From: Pegea sp. RAD2-039
Lineage: Eukaryota; Chordata; Thaliacea; Salpida; Salpidae
Length of the DNA: 64,000 nt
Assembly: GCA_034620365.1 (NCBI GenBank)
Contig: JAQGEQ010000243.1
Coordinates: forward strand, 62,001-126,000
Direction of reading: 5' to 3'
The position numbers were made by a program, and so were the translations under genes. Position 1 is the stretch's first letter, and every line of letters begins with the position of its first letter. Shown piece after piece: positions 38,072-47,975 of the stretch. A model generated the notes under the pieces. It saw nothing but the letters and a program-made list of their open reading frames with translations, did no database searches and was not told where the DNA came from.

Positions 38072-40720
38072 ATGAATTACTTGAAATCTTTTGTAAGAAG
38101 CTCTGAAGAGTCAGCACCTACTGGAGCTGAAACAGTAACTAGACTTTGTGACAGAGTTGCATCTTCAACCTTGCTAGAAGATCGTAGAGATGCAGTTAGA
38201 GCATTAAAGTCTTTAGCAAGAAAATTCAGATTAGAAGTTGGCACACAAGCTCTTCCATTGTTGACTGATGTATTAAAGAATGATACTGGTGATGATGAGA
38301 TCTTGTCTTATACTTTAGAATGTTTATACAACTTAACAGTTGTTGAGGAAGATGATGAAGGTGAAAATCCTGTTGTTCAAACAGAAATTGCATCTTCTCT
38401 TGTGGCAAAGCTCATAGAAATCCCAGAAAATGTCAATTTAGTGCTTGATATGGTTGAAAGGTATGAATTTGCTGTTCGTTGGGCGGCAATTCGACTCTTA
38501 ACTTCTTTGCTGAGAACGAAATCTATTGAAGTACAACAAATTATTCTTGTCAAACCGATGGGGGTCTCTCATATGATGGATTTATTGGCAGATAACCGTG
38601 AAGTGATTAGAAATGATGCTCTATTAGCTTTGATAGAAGTAACAAGAAGTAATGCTAACATTCAGAAAATTGTTGCTTTTGAAAATGGATTTGAAGCAGT
38701 TTTAAAAATAATATCAGATGAGGGTTTGAGTGATGGAGGTGTTGTTGTTGAAGATTGTATTTTATTGTTGTTACATTTGATGAAAAATAACATTTCAAAT
38801 CAACAGTTTTTTAAAGAAGGTTCTTTTATTCAATATCTAACTCCATTTTTTGATATTGAAACTGAAAATGTTTGGTCAGCCCAGAAAAAAGCAAATATGT
38901 TATTGATGTTAAAAGTTGTTCGTGTATTAGTTGCTCCTACCAACCCTGCAAATGCAACCCTACTTTGCCAAATTACCATGCAGCATTGCTTATTGCTACA
39001 AAAACTCTCTGATCTTTTAATGGCTACTGGTGTTCCTACTGACATCCTTACAGAAACTATTAATACTGTTTCTGAAGTTATTCGTGGATGTATTGAAAAT
39101 CAAAAGTACTTTTCTACCATCATGGCACCATGGGATCCACCAAGACCCGCTTTGGTTGTTTTATTAATGTCGATGGTCAATTTTCAGCAACCGTTCACTC
39201 TTAGGTGTGCAGTTTTATATTGTTTCCAATGTTATCTGCATAAAAATGTAGAAGGTCAGTGCTCAATTGTTGATACTTTACTACCATCATCATTAGAACC
39301 TCAAGAAATCTCATCTGGACAATTACTATGTGGTGGTCTTTTTGCTGTATCTGATTCATTATCAAATTGGCTAGCTGCTACTGCTTTATATCATTCATTA
39401 AAAGCAAATGATGAAGCAAAATGCCAGCTGTTGCGAGTTCAATTAGCTACCACTACCGGTAGTCCTCCTGTTACTTTACTCAAACAAATTACCACCATTA
39501 TTCTAAAAAGTCCTTTAATTCAAACTAGAGTAGCTTTGCTCAGTCTGCTTTGTGGATGGCTCCATCACTGTCCGCAGGCTGTTCAGTGTTTTCTGGAAGA
39601 TAAAACAGCTATTCCTTTCTTACTAAGTCAAATTTCTGACAATAGAAATGAAGTGGAAACAATTGTACATGGTGTTTGTGCACTTTTACTTGGCATATGT
39701 ATCCTCAACAACGATAAATCAGTCGCTCAATACACAAAGGAGTCTTTGATTGAACTGATAATTGCTCGAGTTGGAATCGAGCGGTTTACTGACGCATTAG
39801 TCAGCGTAACTCAACATGAGTTTTATAGTAAAGCAATGCAAAGACCACAACCGATTGCTGAAGTATCTGAAAACCTTCTTCTTGATCACTCTTTTGTGAA
39901 GCTCTATAAAAGCTTGGAAGATCCCATTATTAAGATTGTTTTAAACTTAGAAGATCTGAAAAAAGATGAGGAGCAAAAAGCAGCGATTGAAGCCCATGAT
40001 GCCATTGTTGCTCATTACAAGACTCTGATTAGAGATCAAGATATCAAATTAAGTGAGCTTACTTCTAAGTGTGACTCCTTACAAACTGATTTGAATGATG
40101 TTAAAAGTCAAATGACATCTAAAGAAACACAGATTCAGCAACTGAAAGATCAATATAATGTGTTGAAGTTAACATCTTCATCAAGTGATGAGCAAACGAA
40201 ACAACTTGAGTCGATTTTAGAGCAGAAACTTTCTGTAGATAACCATTTAAAAGAGAAGGAAACTTTGATTAAAGATCTTGAAGAAAAACTGACAATAAAA
40301 GATGAGGAAATAAAAAAGATTCAAAACTCCGACGTGGCTAGTAATGCTTTGGTTGCTGAAAAAGTTGCAATGCAAACTGAAATTAGTAAATTAAAAGATG
40401 AATTTGAAGAAGTAGAAAATGAAAAGTCAACTCTTCAGGCTTGTAACACTACATTAGAAGAGAAGATTAAAGAGTTACTTGAAAAGGTTGAATCCCTTGA
40501 AAGTTGCATTGAAAAAAAAGAAAAAGAGTTAAAAGAAGCTCTTGTTTCAGTAGATTCGATCAATAAAGAACAAGAAGATTTATTGATTTTGTTAAATGAT
40601 CAAGGTACTAAATTAAAAGAATATAAAAGTCAGTTAAGGAAAGCTGGAATAGAAGTATCTGATGATGATGATGATGAGGATGACGAAGAAGAAGTTTCAT
40701 CAGATGCTGACGAGAAATAA
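38072..40720 (+). CDS. USO1: USO1/p115 vesicle-tethering protein, single exon
   Basis: General vesicular transport factor p115 (yeast Uso1), which tethers COPII and COPI vesicles to the Golgi with GM130, giantin and SNAREs. It has 882 residues (human 962) in one exon. The armadillo-like globular head (about 1-620) begins with MNYLKSFVRSS and has the highly conserved LCDRVASSTLLEDRRDAVRA and SLARKFRLEVGTQALP. The second head part includes ESLIELIIARVGIERFTDAL. A long coiled coil follows (about 630-855; LKEKETLIKDLEEKL). The tail is acidic (SDDDDDEDDEEEVSSDADEK), as needed for GM130/giantin binding. The ATG at 38072 is preferred over the upstream in-frame GTG. Orthologues normally have many introns, so the intronless coding region is odd. 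No frame damage is seen. Upstream acceptor-like AG at 38050. Confidence 0.97.
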   Translation: MNYLKSFVRSSEESAPTGAETVTRLCDRVASSTLLEDRRDAVRALKSLARKFRLEVGTQALPLLTDVLKNDTGDDEILSYTLECLYNLTVVEEDDEGENPVVQTEIASSLVAKLIEIPENVNLVLDMVERYEFAVRWAAIRLLTSLLRTKSIEVQQIILVKPMGVSHMMDLLADNREVIRNDALLALIEVTRSNANIQKIVAFENGFEAVLKIISDEGLSDGGVVVEDCILLLLHLMKNNISNQQFFKEGSFIQYLTPFFDIETENVWSAQKKANMLLMLKVVRVLVAPTNPANATLLCQITMQHCLLLQKLSDLLMATGVPTDILTETINTVSEVIRGCIENQKYFSTIMAPWDPPRPALVVLLMSMVNFQQPFTLRCAVLYCFQCYLHKNVEGQCSIVDTLLPSSLEPQEISSGQLLCGGLFAVSDSLSNWLAATALYHSLKANDEAKCQLLRVQLATTTGSPPVTLLKQITTIILKSPLIQTRVALLSLLCGWLHHCPQAVQCFLEDKTAIPFLLSQISDNRNEVETIVHGVCALLLGICILNNDKSVAQYTKESLIELIIARVGIERFTDALVSVTQHEFYSKAMQRPQPIAEVSENLLLDHSFVKLYKSLEDPIIKIVLNLEDLKKDEEQKAAIEAHDAIVAHYKTLIRDQDIKLSELTSKCDSLQTDLNDVKSQMTSKETQIQQLKDQYNVLKLTSSSSDEQTKQLESILEQKLSVDNHLKEKETLIKDLEEKLTIKDEEIKKIQNSDVASNALVAEKVAMQTEISKLKDEFEEVENEKSTLQACNTTLEEKIKELLEKVESLESCIEKKEKELKEALVSVDSINKEQEDLLILLNDQGTKLKEYKSQLRKAGIEVSDDDDDEDDEEEVSSDADEK

Positions 40721-41355
40721 AGTTGAAAACATCTTTAAACTTTTTGATTTTATAAGTTAGAAAAAAGTATTGATTAAAAGTGATTTTTTCAAACATTTTT
40801 TTCACCAAGTAACATCTACCTTTAAACAGTTTTCAAAATGTACATAGATAGCCATGACAAAACTGTTTGGCTGTTTACAATCAACTTATCTTTCATTTCA
40901 ACATTCGCTTCAACTATATACAATTAGCATCTTGCTTTAATTTTTGTTTATAAACTTAATAAATCGTTTAAATTATTCAAAGTATATTTTCTGCTGCTAA
41001 TTTTTGTTAGAAATTCACTTCAAATATTTACATTTTTTTGATCAAATTTTATCATTAAAGCTGCAAAATTATTCTTTATTTTTTACCAAATCTTTCGATT
41101 GAACTTAAAAACTGTATTCCATTTTCCAATATTACTGTATTTACATTTGTCATTAACTTACTAATTGTATTTAGAAACTATTTTGACTCTAGAACTGTTA
41201 CTTTGCCTTATGGATAGATTCTATTACTTGAATCTTCTGGGTTAATCTACTGCAACATTTGATGTGCAAAATAGTTTATCTAATGATTTATATTGTTTTG
41301 ATAACAGCCATTTAATAGTGTTTTTAAGTTAATAAGATAAAAATAATTGTGAAAA
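40721..41355. other. Intergenic between USO1 and NIP7
   Basis: Probable USO1 3' UTR and NIP7 promoter. No gene seen. An acceptor-like tgtttttaag lies near the NIP7 start. Confidence 0.4.
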
Positions 41356-42141
41356 ATGAGACCTTTAACTTCCCAAGAAACTAAGATTATGTTTGAAAAG
41401 CTTGACAAATAGTAAGTGTTGATTTTTGAAACATATTTGATTAATTCAAGTTTTTAGAATGTAATTTTCCAATGTATGTAGCAAGATCTCGATTGCTTCT
41501 CAGCAATTCTGATTGAATATTTTAAACTTTAACGTTTTTTTCAATTTCCAGTATTGGAGAGAATATCAAAAACCTCATAGACAGACCTGATGGAGCCTAT
41601 TGCTTCCGACTTCATCGTGAGCGAGTTTATTATGTAGCAGAAAGTACAATGAAGTGTGCTGCAAACACTTCTCACGGAAACCTCACTTCTTTAGGAGTTT
41701 GTTTTGGAAAATTTACAAAAGGTCGAAAGTTTATGTTAAAAATCACCGCTTTAGACTATCTAGCACCTTACGCTAAAGTGAGTAACCCCAAAAAAGTGTT
41801 TTTTTTTTCTAATAAATCTTTTCCAGTTTAAAGTTTGGGTAAAACCATCTTCTGAACAATCCTTTTTATATGGAAATCATGTTCTTAAGTCTGGTCTCGG
41901 ACGTATAACAGACGGGACACCAAGACACACCGGTGTGGTGGTTTACTCTATGAGTGATGTTCCTTTAGTAAGTTTCAACTTTTGCCACCCTCTTTTTTTC
42001 AAAGTTTGAACATTTTTTTAGGGGTTTGGTGTAGCTGCAAGATCAACTACTGAATGTAGAAAATGTGATCCTATGGCTGTTGTTGCTTTTCATCAAGCAG
42101 ATCTTGGTGAATATCTTAGAAATGAAGACCTTCTTACTTAG
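41356..42141 (+). CDS. NIP7: NIP7, 60S ribosome biogenesis factor
   Basis: NIP7 binds RNA through a C-terminal PUA domain and is needed for pre-rRNA processing and 60S assembly in the nucleolus. Four exons: 41356-41411, 41552-41777, 41827-41967 and 42022-42141, giving 180 residues, the same length as the human protein. Diagnostic sequence includes [57 protein letters not shown], the PUA segment [20 protein letters not shown] and the end [18 protein letters not shown]. All junctions keep frame and the gene looks intact. A poly(A) signal AATAAA is at about 42193. Same strand as USO1, about 0.6 kb upstream. Confidence 0.97.
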
Positions 42142-42780
42142 ATACAAACAGATCAAATTAGATGAATTTAGGAAATTTGTGTTTTATTTTTAAATAAAAT
42201 AAATTGAGTTTGATTCAACCTTGTCTGAAGATTTTTTTAAATTATTTTCCAGCTTATAAATATTCTAGAAGTCATCTAATTATTTGAAACAGCTTTTTTA
42301 TTTCACATTACATATAATATTCTTCACTAACTCTGCTACAAAATATATTTTTACTCCATCTCTCTGCTTTTTTATGCCTGATTAATTTCACAAATTTTTG
42401 AAAGATGAAAAAGTTACGGAGCTCTCTAATTATTATTTTTTAAACGCACAGACTTAGTAATTAAGCTAATATTTTTAGTAATGTACCAGCAGAAACTTAT
42501 TTAATTATTTTGTAACTCAGAAAAAGCAGCAAATAGATGAATAATTCCTACTGGAAATTAAACCTAAATAAAATTTACAAAAATTTAGAATCACTAACTC
42601 TCAACTCCAGCATATTTTCTTGATACTTTATCAATTTTTACTCTTGTATTTTCTTCTGGTTGTAAATGATGTAGTTTTCAGCTTTCTGCAGTATTTTGAG
42701 CTTGTTGCAAATTTGTTTGTGACAAAATTTCTTTCAACTAAATTTTTATTGTGAATTATTGAGACTAAAAACTTCTAAGT
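42142..42780. other. Intergenic, no feature recognised
   Basis: 3' flank of NIP7 leading into LINE-derived sequence. No gene seen. Confidence 0.4.
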
Positions 42781-44640
42781 TAGTGGTAATACTTTGGATC
42801 TTATTATCACATCAAAAACCGAGAACATTATCTACGTTGATCAAAAAGAACCTTTTGCTTTGACAAGCGATCACAAGATGATTGAATTCAAGCTCCATCA
42901 AACTTTTTTTTATGAACGTTAAAACTTCAAGCAGAAGGAATTGTTACTGTGGAAATTATTATGGTATAAACAAGTTTCTATCAGGTGTTTACTGGATTTC
43001 TGTTTTTAACTTTACTGAAGACATCAATACTATTTACTCAAGGTTTACTAACATCGTTAAAGAGTCAATCGAAAAATTCATACCTTTTTATAGAGCCAAC
43101 AAAAAAAACATTTGCCCAGATATTTAAGGAATTTAAAAAACCTCCTAGACAAACAAACTAGAACAGACCCTTCCATCAAATCTCTGTACAAAGATCTTTG
43201 TATAGTTTACAAGAAATCTATTTATAATTTATATTTAGGAAGAGAAAGTGTAGTCTTATCTTCACCTAGCAAGAAAACGTTTTTTAGTTTCATAAATCGC
43301 AAGCTTAAGGCGAGATCTCAAATACCTCCCCTAATTGATAACAGCGACCAGCTTGTGATGGAACCGGGGAATAAATCTGTGTTGCTAAACAATCAATGTA
43401 ATAGCGTTTTTATAACCAATGATGTCACAAATGTCTCGGAGATGATTTGATATAACGGTCGATATAGTAAATAAGGCTATATCTTCTTTAAAATCATCAG
43501 TTTCCTAAAAACCCTGATCAGATCCCTGCTATGTTCTTAAGAAAACTACTTCCTCTTTATCGCTACTCTTTAACATCACTCTGTGGCGAGGAAGAGTTCC
43601 ACAAATTTGGAAAAAAGCTATTATTACTCCAATTCATAAAAAGGATCTCAGGAACACTGTACTTAACTACAGACCAGTTTCACTGACTTCAGTTATCTGC
43701 AGAACTGAAGAACATATTATTCACAATCCTATAAACTCGTGTTGAAAGATCTTTATCTACTCTTAGTCAAGCCACCAGTAGGGCTCCTACTGGTGGCTAC
43801 CTCCACTAGTGGTGCTCCTCAGGGTTCCGTTCTAGATCCCCTTCTCTTTTTAATTTTCATTAAAGACCTTATCAAAAGACTAATTGCAGTATATGATATC
43901 AGTGAGTTTTTGAGCTGTATTCTGAACTGCCAGTTCATAGATCCTTAATGCCATCTGCATTTACAAAGTCTGAACTTAAAACTTTCTCCCGTAAGCCAGC
44001 TGCAAATTCCTTAAAGTAATATTCCATCAATAAGTTTATTTTTCATTTATTATTCTTCGTTCCCAGCCTTGGCATTATCATCTGACTTCAAATGACACAA
44101 TTATATTTCCGAAATCTGTTCAGGCTACATTTACGAGATTGGTATGCAGGAAACTTACTATTAAATATGATAGTTATAAACATCGTCTCAGTTTCTTCAA
44201 TTTAGATACTTTGAAATTTTGACGGATTAGATACGACGTAATTCTTGTTTTGAAATTTATTTCTAATTTAATTGACGTTCGATTCGATGCTTTCTTTTCC
44301 ATTAGTCTTTCCCTTAAGTTATATCAACTCAGACGAGACAGATTACATCTTATTAAGCTCATATAACGTGGTACGTTAATCAGAGCGTTTTTTTCATACC
44401 GAACAATTAGTACTTGAAACCAGCTGCCATCAGATATTGTCATGCCAGAATCAGTCGTGTTGTTCAAGCAGAAATTAAACTGTTTTAATATTGCTAACAT
44501 TGTCATTTCTAAACTGTGATTGTTTTTCTCTTTTTTATATTATTAACATTTTGTGCAGTTGTTCCAAGTGTGTCAACGAAAGGTGCTCTCTTCAGGCATC
44601 TTCCTTTGCGTTTATGGTAATGAATAAATAACATGACGTG
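42781..44640 (+). mobile_element. Decayed non-LTR retrotransposon (LINE), internally deleted
   Basis: Pieces of a LINE ORF2 lie in order on the plus strand, broken by stops and frameshifts. The end of the apurinic endonuclease domain is at 42785-42900 (NTLDLIITSK, then LTSDHKMIEFKL). The ORF at 43112-43450 is linker. The first reverse-transcriptase blocks are near 43600-43700 (AIITPIHKK, NYRPVSLTS). The APQGSVLDPLLFLIFIKDL block is at 43800-43872. A C-terminal region at about 44085-44515 parallels the better-preserved copy at 57464-58021. The catalytic YxDD block is missing between about 43950 and 44085, so part of the RT has been deleted. The 3' tail (AGGTGCTCTCTTCAGGCA...) ends with AATAAATAA at about 44632. 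No longer functional. Confidence 0.8.
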
Positions 44641-44734
44641 TATTTCAGATTTGTATAGTATTTTTTGTCTATGCAAATAACTTAAACCTTTGATAATTTC
44701 ACGAACAGTCTTGTAGATAGGGCCTTTTCCTCAA

Positions 44735-45175
44735 ATATCTAATCCAGTTATACATCAGAACCAAGGCTACCATCTACAGAGCATTCGTTTGCAATACGCT
44801 ATTGTACGCCAGCGAAACTTGGACTTAGTCTAATGCTAATAAAAATAAACTAAACACCTTTTATTTTCGTTGTTTTCGTCGTATCTTACGCATCAATTGG
44901 TAGCAAAATTTCTACAACGCGAAAGTCATGAACTGCAATGGCATGACAACAATGTACATTATGCTAAGTCAGAACAGACTTTGCTCGTTGTTTACATTAT
45001 CGGACGAATGAAGATGGATCCCAAATAATCTGTTAAATGAAGAGCTCTCAAAAAGCAAAAGTAACATCTGCCATCCTTGTCTTCGTTTTAAAGATGTATA
45101 CAGGTGAGATATGAAATTGCTTAACAGCGATACCAGCAATTGAAAAAATTCAGCGAACAAATGAAGGAGAAATAA
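44735..45175 (+). mobile_element. Second LINE fragment, RTE-like C-terminal region
   Basis: A different LINE type from its neighbour. Conceptual translation with stops reads TKATIYRAFVCNTLLYASET and then NTFYFRCFRRILRIN. After a gap it reads LLNEELSKSKSN, CLRFKDVYR and MKLLNSDTSN. This is the characteristic region after the RT of a widespread LINE type that I associate with RTE-like elements (consensus resembling LLYGSETWT ... FHLRCLRRILGI ... LRFKDVCKRDLKAL). Heavily decayed, 5' truncated, inserted just after the other LINE tail. Confidence 0.6.
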
Positions 45176-46818
45176 GAAAAAGTGATATCAAATGAAAGGT
45201 CTTAAAAACTTATCATTATTTTAAAAACTGTGTTTATTTTATTTATGGCCATTTTTGTAGCTCACCTGGTATGGATGTACTTGACCAAAATGGTCATTGT
45301 TTTCTAGACTATATATATAATACTTTTTTTTGCATTTTTATGCCTTAAAATTTTCAATTTTTTATCCATCTAGAAGCATAGTGAAGAGCTTTAGTTGATA
45401 AAATCTTTATTGACTTAAATCTTTCAAAAGGCAATTATTACTTAAAGAATAGAGCAATTTTAACAAAATTTCAGTCATGCAAATTCAGCACATTGAATTA
45501 TAAGAAAAGAACGTTCTGCCGTTTAATACTTAAACAAATTTTTTTTTGATAATTGATTTTAGTCTATTTTTTTTATATAAAGTGTAAATAAACTTAGTCT
45601 TTCAGTAGAAACCTACAGCAAAACACCTACGCTGCAAGATATGATAACACCAGAAAAAATTTCTTTAAAATCTTCACACATATATTTAGTGTTTTTTAAT
45701 AAAATTTTTAAATCATTTACTTATGGATTATTTGTTAAATGATTGTAAAACCTAAAAAACAATCCAAATACTTTCAATTAAACTCTTCAAATGATTATTT
45801 GCAATTCAAGCAGTCACTTTAACATTTCTTAAACTTTAAAAAAATATTTAAGAAGATTTGATGATATGATTTGTATTTTTTTATGGTACTATTTTGATTG
45901 ATTTGATTCAAACTAGTTTGATTCGTTAAATATTGTCTGAACTTTTTTATACTTGATGATTACTGTGTACTATGAATAGCGAATGTTGATTCTTTTCCAA
46001 AACTTTTTTTAACCAACTTTTAATTATTTCAATTTGTAAATTTGTTTACAGCTTATTTACTAAATCACAAATTAGTTTTAAATATTGATGTTGATTAAAA
46101 CTTTAAGTGTTTTTTTCACAACTTCAATTTAGAATTTAATTCATACAAACTGTCAATAAAAAGTTTCAATCAGAATATTTATTTTTTACACTTCTTAGAG
46201 TTTTTGCAAAATTTAAGTATTTAATTAGCTGTTATTTTTAAATCTTTTGCTACCAACCAATTAGTTTTATTTGTCTAACAATTTTTATACTTTTTCTAAA
46301 AAAACTGTTTCTTTATTTATTTGAATTGCATTTATTGATTAAAGAATTCTTTTAGAAACTTTGAAATAAGCTGCTAAAGTTGTGAATTTGAATTTATTAT
46401 AATTATTTTGTTTATCAATTATTCTCAATTATTTATTAGTAATAATTAAAATGTTTGTTTTAATTTGTCTTATTTTGTTAAATATGTCTTATTTTGTTAA
46501 ATACAATTGTTTTTCTAATATATCTTTATATATACTTGAAAAATTCATATTTAATATAATCTATGTATACATTGTCTTTACTTGAAGTTATTTCAAATGT
46601 TTAACTCTCCTTATTGTAATTAGATATATGACTATATTGATAATTGGATAAATAATAAAAAGTAATTTTACTGAAGTATATTTATCAGAAAACAACTAAT
46701 TTATTTTACTTAAAATCAAATGATATAACACATAAACGATAAATAGACACTAAAAATATTTTATTGAGCTTTCGATTATATATTTTTTTAATTTTGCAGC
46801 TTTCGTACAACTTTAATA
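45176..46818. other. Intergenic, no gene recognised
   Basis: A+T-rich spacer before DPH5. A 19-bp unit (tgtcttattttgttaaata) is directly duplicated at about 46467-46505. The final bases form the acceptor-like aattttgcag ending at 46799, 19 nt before the DPH5 ATG. Confidence 0.4.
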
Positions 46819-47622
46819 ATGTTATATTTAATTGGAATTGGTTTAGGTCAACCAGAAGACATAACTGTAAAAGGCCTAAACATAATCAAATCAGCAGATT
46901 TAGTATATCTTGAAGCTTACACGTCTATTATGTCATGTGGTAAAGATGCTTTAGAAAAGTTTTATGGAAAAGAAGTCATTTTAGCTGATCGTGAAAAAAT
47001 TGAACAAAAATCTGATGAATTTTTAACTGCTGCAAAAGAACTAAATGTTGTGATTCTTGTAGTTGGTGACCCCTTTGGTGCTACAACTCATTCAGATTTG
47101 ATTTTAAGAGCTGTTCAAATGAATGTCTCTTATCAAGTTGTTCATAATGCTTCAATTATGAATGCTATTGGTTGTTGTGGATTGCAACTTTATAATTTTG
47201 GTGAGACTGTTTCTATTGTGTTTTGGGAAGAAAATTGGAAACCAGAAAGTTTTATTGATAAAATAGAAAGTAATTTAGAAAGAGGTTTACATACACTTTG
47301 TTTGTTAGATATCAAAGTCAAAGAACAAACAATTGAAAATTTAATGAAAGGAAATAAAATTTATGAAAAGCCACGTTATATGTCAGTAAAACAAGCTGCT
47401 AGCCAATTGATGGAGGCTATCACTTCAGGTAGAGATGGAATCCTTACTTCACAAACTCTTTCTGTTGGATTAGCTAAAGTTGGATCAGAAAACCAAAATA
47501 TTGTTGCTGCTCCTTTATCTATTATGCAAGATTGTGATCTTGGTGAACCTCTTCATTCATTGATCATTTGTGGAAATCTTCATCCCTTAGAAAAAGATTT
47601 TATTAAGATGTTTATGAAATAG
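46819..47622 (+). CDS. DPH5: DPH5, diphthine methyl ester synthase, single exon
   Basis: S-adenosylmethionine-dependent methyltransferase that methylates the modified histidine of elongation factor 2 in diphthamide synthesis. 267 residues (human 285) in one exon. It has the tetrapyrrole-methylase fold: N-terminal glycine-rich LYLIGIGLGQPEDITVKGL, YLEAYTS near residue 35, the SAM-binding loop VVGDPFGATTHSDLILRA, VHNASIMNAIGCCGLQLYNF and, near the end, PLHSLIICGNLHPLEKDFI. All family landmarks are present, so it should be active. Cytosolic. The coding region is intronless with an acceptor-like AG 19 nt upstream. A poly(A) signal AATAAA at about 47655 lies in the short gap before the convergent integrin fragment. 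Confidence 0.97.
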   Translation: MLYLIGIGLGQPEDITVKGLNIIKSADLVYLEAYTSIMSCGKDALEKFYGKEVILADREKIEQKSDEFLTAAKELNVVILVVGDPFGATTHSDLILRAVQMNVSYQVVHNASIMNAIGCCGLQLYNFGETVSIVFWEENWKPESFIDKIESNLERGLHTLCLLDIKVKEQTIENLMKGNKIYEKPRYMSVKQAASQLMEAITSGRDGILTSQTLSVGLAKVGSENQNIVAAPLSIMQDCDLGEPLHSLIICGNLHPLEKDFIKMFMK

Positions 47623-47975
47623 ATTTAGTAATTTATTTTATGTTTAAATTAATCAATAAAATCATCAAATCATCAGATATATGTTTAATTACTTGTTATT
47701 GAATTAAATTATCAGAAGTATTTTGAAATTTTGTAAAAACTACCTTTTTACAAATCGATAGAAAACTTAGATGTAAAATAGGTATTGAATTGGAAAAAGG
47801 TTTGAGAAAAAGCTTCAACTTAACTACTTAAAAATATGAGATCTTAGAAAATTTGTCAGAACATATTTGAAATAAAATTTTTACTAACTTCAACTGTTTG
47901 TCGATTTTTCTTCGAATTGTAACTGATTCAAAACTTTTTTCTTTCGACCACAACCAAACACAGGCACACAGAAAA
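47623..47975. other. Short convergent gap between DPH5 and integrin fragment
   Basis: About 350 bp holding the DPH5 poly(A) signal (about 47655) and a minus-strand AATAAA at about 47634-47640 that could serve the integrin fragment. I find no further integrin exon here. Confidence 0.5.

Noticed and set aside
43112-43450. 112-residue frame as an independent gene
   Set aside because: It lies in order between LINE endonuclease and reverse-transcriptase pieces and reads as their linker, so it belongs to the element.
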